From Antarcticirhabdus aurantiaca (GTDB taxonomy: Bacteria > Pseudomonadota > Alphaproteobacteria > Rhizobiales > Rhizobiaceae), in the NCBI RefSeq assembly GCF_009765365.1, contig NZ_VTOM01000012.1, positions 108,501-172,500 on the forward strand: DNA of 64,000 nucleotides, written 5' to 3'. Within the stretch, counting starts at the first letter, position 1. The number at the start of each line of letters is the position of its first letter. The notes under the pieces were generated by a model. That model saw only the letters and a program-made list of their open reading frames with translations, did no database searches and was not told the origin of the DNA. This document shows positions 57,138-64,000 of this stretch, in pieces. The position numbers and the translations under genes were made by a program.

Positions 57138-58208
57138 TCAGTCCCGCAGCACCACGGCGTTCTCCGCGCGCCAGCCGAGCCAGACCTCGCCTTCGGTCGG
57201 GACGGCGAGGTCGAGCGGGTCGACCAGCGCCTCGATCTGGCCGCGCCCGTCCACCTCGACGCTCAGGAGCGCGTGATTGCCCTTGAAGACGCGGCGGCTG
57301 ACGCGCCCGCGCACCCGGTTGGCCGTGTCCGGCTCGGCGGGAAACAGGCGGATCGCCTCGGGCCGCACGGCGAGGCGCGCGCGCGTTCCGGGCGCGGGGC
57401 TCGTCTCGCCGCGCGCGGCGGTGATCGCGACGCCCTGCCAGTCCAGCGCGACGCGCGGGCCGTCCGCCGAGACGACGGAGCAGTCGAGGAGGTTGGTGTC
57501 GCCGATGAAGCTCGCGACGAACCGGCTCGCGGGCCGCCCGTAGAGCGCCTCGGGCGTTCCCATCTGCTCGATGCGGCCGGCATTCATGACGACGATGCGG
57601 TCGGACATCGTCAGCGCTTCCTCCTGGTCGTGGGTGACGAACAGGAAGGACTTGCCCGTGCGCTGCTGGATGGCCTTCAGCTCCATCTGCATCTGCCCGC
57701 GCAGCTTGGCGTCGAGGGCCGAGAGCGGCTCGTCGAGGAGGAGGATCTGCGGGTCGGGCGCGAGCGCGCGGATCAGCGCGACGCGCTGGCGCTGTCCGCC
57801 GGACAGCTCGTGCGGCATCCGCGCCGCGTAGTCGCCGAGCTGGACGAGGTCGAGGAGCTCGCCGACGCGCCGGTGGATGGCGGCGCTCTCGAGCCCTTTG
57901 AGTTCCAGGCCGAAGGCGATGTTCTTCGCGATCGTCATGTGGGGAAAGAGCGCGTAGTCCTGGAAGACGATGTTGACGTCGCGCTTGTTCGGCGGGAGGC
58001 GCGTCACGTCGCGGCCGGCCAGGAGGATGCGGCCCGAATTCGGCGTCTCGAAGCCGCCGAGCATGCGCAGCGTCGTCGACTTGCCGCAGCCCGAGGGACC
58101 GAGAAGCGTCACGAACTCGCCGGGCGCGATGTCGAGGTCGAGGGCGTCGACGGCGACGCTCTTGCCGTAGGCCTTGGTGACGGCCTCGAAGCGGACGATC
58201 GGTTCCAT
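57138..58208 (-). CDS. potA: spermidine/putrescine-type ABC transporter ATP-binding protein
   Basis: 356-residue ATPase. Walker A GPSGCGKST (37-45), Q-loop VFQDYALFPHMTIAKNIAFGL, signature LSGGQRQRVALIRAL, Walker B LLLDEPLSALDA, H-loop LFVTHDQEEAL, then a TOBE regulatory domain from about 240 (ARLAVRPEAIRLF). This is the PotA/FbpC branch. The symbol marks the family, not a proven spermidine substrate. ATG 58208 overlaps the permease stop by one base (TGATG). Confidence 0.9.
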   Translation of the reverse strand: MEPIVRFEAVTKAYGKSVAVDALDLDIAPGEFVTLLGPSGCGKSTTLRMLGGFETPNSGRILLAGRDVTRLPPNKRDVNIVFQDYALFPHMTIAKNIAFGLELKGLESAAIHRRVGELLDLVQLGDYAARMPHELSGGQRQRVALIRALAPDPQILLLDEPLSALDAKLRGQMQMELKAIQQRTGKSFLFVTHDQEEALTMSDRIVVMNAGRIEQMGTPEALYGRPASRFVASFIGDTNLLDCSVVSADGPRVALDWQGVAITAARGETSPAPGTRARLAVRPEAIRLFPAEPDTANRVRGRVSRRVFKGNHALLSVEVDGRGQIEALVDPLDLAVPTEGEVWLGWRAENAVVLRD

Positions 58209-59005
58209 CAGCGGGTCCTGGCTTTGCGAGTGAGCTGCTCGGCGTAGAGGCCGACGACGGCGGTGGTCAGCAGGACCAGGGTCGCCATGGCGTTGATCTC
58301 CGGCGACATGCCGCCCTGGAGGCGGGCGAAGATCAGCATCGGCAGCGTCGTGCGATAGCCGCCGAGAAAGAAGGTGCGCACGAAGTCGTCGATCGACAGG
58401 AGCGCGCAGAAGATCATGCCGCCGTAGAGGGCGGGCTTGAGGTAGGGCAGCGTCACGCGCAGGAAGGCGACCACCGGGTCGGCGCCGAGGTCGCGCGCGG
58501 CGTCGACGAGGCTGCCCGGCATGGTGCGAAGGCGCGTCAGCGCCATGATCATGACGAAGGGTACGGCGTGCAGCGTGTGGCCGAAGATGATCGCGCCGGT
58601 GCCAGTCGGCACGTCGAGCGTCGCGATGAAGATGCGGACCGAGATCGCCTGGATCATGCCGGGCACCACGGCCGGCAGGCAGGCGAGCGCGAAGACGAGG
58701 CTGCGCAGCCACAGGCTCTCGGCCGAGACGACGAGCGCGATCCAGGTGCCGATCACGGTCGCGAAGAGCGTGGTCGCCGCGGCGATGAGGATGGAATAGC
58801 CGACGGCCGACAGGAACTGCCCGTCCTGGACGACCTTGGCGTACCAGTCGAGCGTCGTTTCCCCGATCGGGAAGGCGATGAACTCGGCCGCCTTGAAGCT
58901 CATGGCGGTCATCAGCAGGAGGGGGCCGAGAAGGTAGAGGACGAAGACCCAGTAGGCGGCGGAAAGCGCCGCCTTCGGTCCGTCGAGGGTGCGTCCGGCC
59001 GCCAT
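58208..59005 (-). CDS. potC: spermidine/putrescine-type ABC transporter permease, PotC-like
   Basis: 265-residue inner-membrane subunit with six hydrophobic segments. The EAA coupling loop is LVDAARDLGADPVVAFLRVTLP, and PIGETTLDWYAKVV near residue 50 is typical of PotC. Start and stop both overlap neighbours by one base. Together with the other permease it forms the membrane channel of the importer. Confidence 0.9.
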   Translation of the reverse strand: MAAGRTLDGPKAALSAAYWVFVLYLLGPLLLMTAMSFKAAEFIAFPIGETTLDWYAKVVQDGQFLSAVGYSILIAAATTLFATVIGTWIALVVSAESLWLRSLVFALACLPAVVPGMIQAISVRIFIATLDVPTGTGAIIFGHTLHAVPFVMIMALTRLRTMPGSLVDAARDLGADPVVAFLRVTLPYLKPALYGGMIFCALLSIDDFVRTFFLGGYRTTLPMLIFARLQGGMSPEINAMATLVLLTTAVVGLYAEQLTRKARTR

Positions 59006-60006
59006 CACAGGAACCTCGCGGAACGCTTGCCGCCGACGAGGCGCATGAAGAGCGCGGCGAGCCCGAGCGAGGCGGCGAGCATGACGACGGCCATCGCCGC
59101 GCCCACCGGCCACTTGTCGCTGGCGCCGTGGAAGAAGGCGGCGATGGTTTCGGGGAAGAGCCCGGTGGAGGGGCCGCCGAGGAGGATCGGGGTCGCGAAG
59201 ACGCCGATGGTGGTGAGGAACACCAGCGAGCAGCCCGACACGATGCCGTCCTTCGACAGCGGCAGGATGATCCGGCCGAAGCGCGTGAAGGGTCCGGCGC
59301 CGAGGTCTGCCGCCGCGTCCAGCAGGTGGTTCGGGATCTTCTCCATCGCCGAATAGAGCGGCAGGAGCATGTAGAGGCAGACGAGATAGATCACGCCGAA
59401 GGACAGCGAGAAGTAGTTGTAGAGCATGGGGATCGGGCGGTCGATCAGGCCGATCTCGCGCAGGAGGACGTTCAGCGCGCCGCGGTTCGCCAGGAGCATG
59501 ATGACGGAGAAGGTGCGGATCACCTCGCCCGCCCAGAAGGGGATGAGGAGAAGGAGCAGCGCCCGCGTCCGGTTCTGCGGGCGCACGATCTTCGCCACGT
59601 AGTAGGCGACGGGATAAACGACGATCAGCGTGACCAGCGTCACGCAGAAGGCGAAGACCACCGAGCGCATGAGCGGCAGCGAATAGAGCGGCTCCGACAG
59701 GAAAGCCCAGTAGTTGGCGACGGTGTAGCTCGGGCTCGACCCGTCGGTGATCGGATAATGCTGGAGGAGGCTGATCCGCACGAGCTGGACGATCGGCCCG
59801 ACATGGGCGATCGCGATCCACAGGAGCGGCACGCCGATGAAGACGGCGAGCCGCGCGGCGCGGTTCTCGGCCAGAAGCCCGAGGGTCGCGCGGTAGAAGG
59901 GCGAGCGCATGAGGCGGCCGTAGCCGGGCGCGTAGCGCGGGGCCGAGGCGGGCGGCTTCGCCCCCGCTTCCGCCCGATGCGTCGTGTCTGCCGGAAGGCT
60001 CGTCAT
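59005..60006 (-). CDS. potB: spermidine/putrescine-type ABC transporter permease, PotB-like
   Basis: 333 residues, longer than PotC because of a 60-residue cytosolic N-terminal extension. Six membrane segments follow, with LIPFWAGEVIRTFSVIMLL, the coupling loop LLDAAADLGAGPFTRFGRIILP and GVFATPILLGGPSTGLFPETIA, all PotB-like. ATG 60006 is 23 bases after the binding-protein stop. Its stop overlaps the potC-like start (TGATG). Confidence 0.9.
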   Translation of the reverse strand: MTSLPADTTHRAEAGAKPPASAPRYAPGYGRLMRSPFYRATLGLLAENRAARLAVFIGVPLLWIAIAHVGPIVQLVRISLLQHYPITDGSSPSYTVANYWAFLSEPLYSLPLMRSVVFAFCVTLVTLIVVYPVAYYVAKIVRPQNRTRALLLLLIPFWAGEVIRTFSVIMLLANRGALNVLLREIGLIDRPIPMLYNYFSLSFGVIYLVCLYMLLPLYSAMEKIPNHLLDAAADLGAGPFTRFGRIILPLSKDGIVSGCSLVFLTTIGVFATPILLGGPSTGLFPETIAAFFHGASDKWPVGAAMAVVMLAASLGLAALFMRLVGGKRSARFL

Positions 60007-60029
60007 CCGCGTCTTGCCCCGTCCCGTCG

Positions 60030-61139
60030 TCAGGCCGCCTTGATCTCGGCGCTCGCCCGATCGACCATCTCGTTCTTCATGTCGCGGTTCACCGAGGAGA
60101 AGAAGGTGATGCGCTCGACCTGGTCCGCCGGAAGGGTGGAGGCGGCGCGCTCCTTCTCGTCGAGGATGGCCTCGACGCCGGCGAAGGTCGAGGTGAAGCC
60201 GGACTGGCGCGTCATCGCCGCGCCCACCTCGGGCGAAGCGGCCACCGCCTCGATGAACTTGTAGGCGTTGTCGGCGTTCGGCGCGTTGTTCACGACGTTC
60301 AGCGTGTAGACGAAGCCGTAGGTGCCTTCCTTGGGCACCGAGATCGCGATCGGGTGGCCGTCCATGATCAGCTTGGAGATCGGGCCGGACCAGCCCTGCG
60401 CCACGTAGACATCCTCGTTGATGAACATCTGTTGGATCTCGGACCCGGCGTCGTAGTACTTGCGCACCTTGTCCTTGTGCTGGATCAGGAAGTCGCGCGC
60501 CTTGTTCGTCGCGGCCTGCGCGACGTCTGGCTTGTCGACGTAGGTGACGTAGTCGCCGTCGTCGCCGAGATAGCGCATGGTGATCGAGAGGAAGTCGGAC
60601 ACGATGTAGGAGGTGGCCGACTTGTTGGCGTCCGCGAACATCACGTCCCAGCTGCCGGTGTCCTCGACGTAGTCGGTGTTGCGGGCCAGGCACTCGAAGC
60701 CCGCGAGGATCGGCAGGCCCCAGGTCTTGCCGTCGGTCGTGAGCCAGTCGGCCTGCTGATAGGCCGGGATCAGCGAATTCCAGCTGGCGATGCGCGCCGT
60801 GTCGAGGGGCGCGAGGAGGTTCGAGCCGATGAACTGCGAGAAGCGGTGGCCGACGACGGTGACGATGTCGGTCGAAGGGTTGGCACCTTCGGCGGTGAGC
60901 AGGTTGTACTGCTTGCCCTGGTCGTCGGTCAGGCGGATGTTGACGGTGATGCCTGTATCCGCCTGGAACTTCTCGAGGAAGTCGGCCGGGATGAACTTGT
61001 CGTAGGTCGTGATGTTGAGGACGTTGGACTGCGCGAAGGCGGAGCGCGAGCGCAGGATCGCAGGTGCCGCGAGGAGACCGGCGGCGCTAGCGCCCAGGAG
61101 CTTGATCGCCGAGCGGCGCGTCGTCTTGATGTCGCCCAT
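60030..61139 (-). CDS. potD: ABC transporter substrate-binding protein, spermidine/putrescine type, with Tat signal
   Basis: 369-residue periplasmic binding protein (SBP_bac_8 / PotD fold). A Tat-type signal (TTRRSAIKLLGASAAGLLAA) ends at SAFAQ. The mature segment starts VLNITTYDKFIPADFLEKFQ, then GITVNIRLTDDQGKQY, VAQGWSGPISKLIMDG and TYGFVYTLNVVNNAPN. The acidic polyamine-binding residues cannot be verified without alignment, so another cationic or amino-sugar-like ligand is open. First gene of the nine-gene minus-strand run. Overlapping palindromes lie 33-49 bases upstream. Confidence 0.88.
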   Translation of the reverse strand: MGDIKTTRRSAIKLLGASAAGLLAAPAILRSRSAFAQSNVLNITTYDKFIPADFLEKFQADTGITVNIRLTDDQGKQYNLLTAEGANPSTDIVTVVGHRFSQFIGSNLLAPLDTARIASWNSLIPAYQQADWLTTDGKTWGLPILAGFECLARNTDYVEDTGSWDVMFADANKSATSYIVSDFLSITMRYLGDDGDYVTYVDKPDVAQAATNKARDFLIQHKDKVRKYYDAGSEIQQMFINEDVYVAQGWSGPISKLIMDGHPIAISVPKEGTYGFVYTLNVVNNAPNADNAYKFIEAVAASPEVGAAMTRQSGFTSTFAGVEAILDEKERAASTLPADQVERITFFSSVNRDMKNEMVDRASAEIKAA

Positions 61140-61621
61140 ATCCGTTTCCGGCCGCGCCGGCTCCCGTCTTTGTTGATCAACGCGTTGGGTTGATGACCCA
61201 GCGCTGCGCATCGAAGCGGCATGCCCGATTCTGCGCCGGCGCCGGTCTAGGTTTGGCAAATGGGATGGCGGGCCGCGACCACCCGTGAGTTGAGAATGTC
61301 GTGAAGGGCGTGCCGCAGGGCGCGAGATCGGGCGCTGTTCGCTCGTCATCGGCCTGTCCGGGTGGTCCGGTCTGCGCCGCTCTTGGGGCTCCGCTCTTTG
61401 GTCAGCCACGACCGTCGATCCCATCGCGGAAGCCTACCGCGAAGCCGGCAAACCGGATTATCTGCGGCTCTCCGCGGTGCCGAGAATCGGAGACGCCGGC
61501 ACGGTTCGTCGGCGACCCGTCTCGCGGCTCGGCCGCCGGAGCCCAACGCAACCGCCGCGCCGTCCGGCAACCATCCCCAGGCGCGGCGTGCCGACCCTTC
61601 CCAAGACAAAAAGGATTCAAC
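61140..61621. promoter_or_regulatory. divergent control region between the importer and the opine-dehydrogenase-like gene
   Basis: 482 gene-free bases between two divergent units. GTTGATCAAC (61172-61181) and CAACGCGTTG (61178-61187) are two overlapping perfect palindromes just upstream of the binding-protein gene, followed by another GGTTGATGACC. They could form an operator. An AAGGATTCAAC ribosome site at the right end belongs to the dehydrogenase gene. Confidence 0.5.
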
Positions 61622-62701
61622 ATGAAGGTCGCCATTCTCGGAGCGGGCGCCATCGCCCACAGCGCCGCAGCCTTTCTCGCGCCGGCCGGGCACGAGCCCG
61701 TCATCTGGTCGCCGTCCGGCCGCTCCGCCGCGGCGCTCGCCGAAGGACGCCCGCTCGTCGCACGAGTGGCCATCGAAGGCGAGTTCACGGTTGCGGCGGC
61801 GTCCTCCTGCGCCGCGGCGCTCGAGGGAGCGGACGCGATCCTCGTGGCGCTGCCGGCCTACGGCCACAGGGCCGTTCTGGACGCGGCCGTGCCGCACCTT
61901 CGTTCGAACCAGGCCGTCCTGTTCAGCTCGCACGCCTCCTTCGGCGCGCTCTACCTGTCGAAGCGCCTCGCCGAGCGCGGCGCCGACGCGCCCCTGATCG
62001 CCGTCTGGGGCACCACCATCACCACCGGGCGCATGGGCGGCCCGGCGCTCGTCAACGTCGCCACCGTCCGCTCCAAGGTCGACGTCGCGACGCTGCCGGC
62101 GTCCCGCGCCGAGGAGGGGCACGCGCTCTGCACGGCGCTGTTCGGCGATCGCTTCGTTCTGCGCGACGGGCTGATGGCGATCGCGCTCAGCAACCTCAAC
62201 CCGCAGAACCACCTCGGCATCGCCCTTCTCAATCTCACCCGCATGGAGAAGGGCGAGACCTGGGGCCAGGGCGAGAACGTCACGCCCGCGGTCGGCCGCT
62301 TCATCGAGGCGCTCGACGCCGAGCGCCTGCGCATCGCCGAACAGTTCGGCCTGTCCGTGCGCACGGTGCGCGAGCATTTCTCGCTCTCGTTCCACGTGCC
62401 GATGAGCACCGTGTCCGAGATGAACCAGGAGATGCACCGGCAGGGGCGCGGCGGCTTCGGTCCGACCACGATCGAGAGCCGCTACATCCTGGAGGACGTC
62501 CCCTTCGGCCTGTGGCCGACCGTGCTCGTCGGCCGGATGGCGGGCGCGCCGGCCGTGCTGCACGAGGCGGGCGTGTCGATCTTCTCCGCCTCCTACGGGC
62601 GCGATCTCACCGCCGACAACGACATCCTTCCGGCTCTCGGCTTCGAGGCCATGTCGCTCGGCGATCTGCGCCGGTTGACGCGCGACGGCTACGGCCAGTG
62701 A
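61622..62701 (+). CDS. NAD(P)-dependent octopine/nopaline-dehydrogenase-family protein
   Basis: 359 residues. Rossmann start MKVAILGAGAIAHSAAAFLA, then LEGADAILVALPAYGHRAVL, and the helical octopine-dehydrogenase domain from about 190 with LSNLNPQNHLGIALLNLTRM and a later HF/H-containing LSFHVPMSTVSEMN. These enzymes oxidise or form N-carboxyalkyl amino acids (opines). ATG 61622 follows AAGGA; the open frame extends back to 61301 without a ribosome site. Divergent from the polyamine-type importer operon, it may process the imported compound. Confidence 0.88.
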   Translation: MKVAILGAGAIAHSAAAFLAPAGHEPVIWSPSGRSAAALAEGRPLVARVAIEGEFTVAAASSCAAALEGADAILVALPAYGHRAVLDAAVPHLRSNQAVLFSSHASFGALYLSKRLAERGADAPLIAVWGTTITTGRMGGPALVNVATVRSKVDVATLPASRAEEGHALCTALFGDRFVLRDGLMAIALSNLNPQNHLGIALLNLTRMEKGETWGQGENVTPAVGRFIEALDAERLRIAEQFGLSVRTVREHFSLSFHVPMSTVSEMNQEMHRQGRGGFGPTTIESRYILEDVPFGLWPTVLVGRMAGAPAVLHEAGVSIFSASYGRDLTADNDILPALGFEAMSLGDLRRLTRDGYGQ

Positions 62702-62905
62702 GACGGCGCTCCGGCGTGGAGCCTGTCGTCCCGACTTGACCGGACGGGGCGGCGCCGTCTTCCGGAAGGCCCTTCGATCGCGCGTCCGCGTCGCCGGTGC
62801 GGACCGGTTGGACCACTAAGGTTCGCGTCCGGAACCGGGACTCCTCTCCTCGATTCGCTCTGGGTATGCCGATGCGGCTCGGCGAGACGGATGGAGGTGA
62901 GGAGC

Positions 62906-63727
62906 GTGCAGGACGAGTCCATGACGGGCAGTCGGTTCGGGATGCCGGACGACCGTATGGGTGGGGCGGGGCCGCGGTTGTTCCGCCTCGATCGCCGGGG
63001 CTGGGCCGGGCTGCTTCTCGGCTTCGCGCTCGGCGGCTTCTTCGACGGCATCCTGCTTCATCAGATCCTGCAATGGCATCATCTGCTCAGCGCGCTGGAC
63101 GGGGACCTGCGCTTCCAGGTCGCCGCCGACGGGTTCTTCCACGCGCTGATGTACCTCGTCGCTGGCGCCGGCCTCTGGATGCTTTGGCGCTCGGAAGCGG
63201 CCGGCGAGGCGCGGTCCGGGCGCTGGCTTCTCGCCGCCATGCTCGTCGGCTTCGGGATCTGGCATGGGCTCGACGCCGTGCTCTCGCACTGGCTCCTCGG
63301 CATCCACCGGATCCGCATGGACAGCGCCGTGCCGCTCGCCTGGGACCTCGGCTGGCTCGCCGTGTTCGGCCTCCTGCCGCTCGTCGCCGGGCTTGCGCTC
63401 TGGCGAAGCGGGCCGGGTGGAGGCGGCCGGCGGGCGGGCGCCGCGATCGCGACCTGTTTGACGCTCGCGGCCGGCGTCCAGGCCCTGCAGCCCGCCGGCG
63501 GACGCGACGTCGTCACCGTCCTCTTCGCGCCGGGCACGCCGCCGGCCGAGGCGCTCGCGGCGGCGGTCGGCGCGGGCGGGCGGCTCGACTGGAGCGATCC
63601 GACGGGCGAACTCCTCGTCCTGCGCATGGACGAGGGCGCTTCGCCCCTCCGCTTGTTCGGAGCCGGGGCGATCCTGGTCGGCGGCGGTGGATTCCCGGTC
63701 GGCTGCTTCGGCGCGACCGACCTTTGA
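62906..63727 (+). CDS. DUF2243 membrane protein with added C-terminal domain
   Basis: 273 residues from GTG 62906, chosen because GGAGGTGAGGA lies just before it; ATG 62891 is an in-frame alternative. The DUF2243 core (about 25-150) has four membrane segments and the hallmark histidines GGFFDGILLHQILQWHHLL, FFHALMYLV and GIWHGLDAVLSHWLLGIHRI, which suggest metal or haem binding. The family is usually about 150-180 residues; here an additional 110 residues (VVTVLFAPGTPPAEALAAAV onward) may form a small extracytoplasmic alpha/beta domain. Function unknown. Confidence 0.85.
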   Translation: MQDESMTGSRFGMPDDRMGGAGPRLFRLDRRGWAGLLLGFALGGFFDGILLHQILQWHHLLSALDGDLRFQVAADGFFHALMYLVAGAGLWMLWRSEAAGEARSGRWLLAAMLVGFGIWHGLDAVLSHWLLGIHRIRMDSAVPLAWDLGWLAVFGLLPLVAGLALWRSGPGGGGRRAGAAIATCLTLAAGVQALQPAGGRDVVTVLFAPGTPPAEALAAAVGAGGRLDWSDPTGELLVLRMDEGASPLRLFGAGAILVGGGGFPVGCFGATDL

Positions 63728-63865
63728 AGCGCGGCGAACGCGACAATGATCCCGAGCGAGGCCGCTCCGGCCGGATCGTAGCGGCTTCGATCTGCCGCCG
63801 GGCATGCCGACGTCGCGAAGCGGACGCGGCGGTGCCCCGGCCCGTCGTGAGCCCGGCGGGTCCTC

Positions 63866-64000
63866 TTATCGTACGGCCATCAGCCTTTCCCGCACGCGTT
63901 GCGCGACGTAATCCTCCAGCGCCTCGGCCTCCTCCGCCGAGAAGCGCAGGCCGAGCTTGGAGCGCCGCCACAGGATGTCGTCGGCGCTGCGCGCCCATTC
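63866..64000 (-). CDS. glpD: glycerol-3-phosphate dehydrogenase, C-terminal end (partial)
   Basis: The last 44 codons of a minus-strand gene entering from the right edge. The translation EWARSADDILWRRSKLGLRF matches the conserved C-terminal helix segment of FAD-dependent GlpD (TAEDVLWRR...LGL in homologues), followed by a charged tail ending MAVR and TAA at 63868-63866. GlpD oxidises sn-glycerol 3-phosphate at the membrane. The assignment rests on this short piece but the motif is distinctive. Confidence 0.85.
   Translation of the reverse strand, partial: EWARSADDILWRRSKLGLRFSAEEAEALEDYVAQRVRERLMAVR

Noticed and set aside
62701..62760. Terminator after the opine-dehydrogenase-like gene (AGACGGCGC...GCGCCGTCT)
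   Set aside because: The nine-base arms are perfect, but a 42-base loop and the lack of a T-run make a functional terminator unlikely.

Overview
The window is GC-rich, densely coded bacterial chromosome with no phage, IS element, CRISPR array or rRNA. Several features point to an alphaproteobacterium of the order Hyphomicrobiales (Rhizobiales): a UPF0314/DUF2585 protein, a PdhS/PleC/DivJ-type kinase behind a CtrA-like box, a tRNA-His of the alphaproteobacterial type (A73, no encoded G-1), a phasin, and dispersed REP-like palindromes. The organism is probably pigmented (carotenoid genes). It also carries genes typical of methylotrophs or PQQ-dependent alcohol oxidisers. The genus cannot be fixed from sequence reading alone.

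Layout. 0-5.8 kb: start of asd, a 35-codon gene, an MHS-family transporter with a large inserted loop, a HerA-like ATPase, and a DUF2585-GST pair. 6-14.5 kb: isoprenoid/carotenoid block, crtX-crtY-crtI-crtB with every junction overlapping, a membrane diguanylate cyclase, crtE on the other strand and a type 2 IPP isomerase (fni). 14.8-18.8 kb: sugar-phosphate genes fbp, tkt, rpe. 18.8-24.3 kb: xylose catabolism on the minus strand (MFS, LacI regulator, xylA, xylB). 24.7-28.5 kb: YehZYXW-type osmoprotectant ABC importer. 28.5-31 kb: secreted protein plus thiN, and a TRAP solute-binding protein without its permease.

31-39.2 kb, minus strand: a PQQ-dependent-catabolism-associated block made of a periplasmic binding protein, a histidine kinase and LuxR-type regulator, a secreted beta-propeller, an Asp-rich secreted protein, an ABC-2 ATPase/permease pair and a further secreted protein. 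39.4-42.7 kb, plus strand: genes resembling methanofuran/tetrahydromethanopterin synthesis, namely an MfnB-FolB fusion, an MfnE-like kinase and a dihydropteroate-synthase-like protein. Together these suggest alcohol or C1 oxidation with H4MPT-type cofactors, although the dehydrogenases themselves are outside the window. 42.7-49.2 kb: AsmA-like protein, 1183-residue PdhS-like kinase, phasin, tRNA-His.

49.6-62.7 kb: a HAD phosphatase and a DUF3095 protein, then nine consecutive minus-strand genes. They encode a polyamine-type ABC importer, a flavin monooxygenase-like protein, two carboxymuconolactone-decarboxylase-fold proteins, a MATE exporter and an M24 hydrolase that has lost metal ligands. 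An opine-dehydrogenase-family gene diverges from them. I regard this as the best candidate for an undescribed uptake/catabolic system; its substrate is unknown. The window closes with a DUF2243 membrane protein and the 3' end of glpD.
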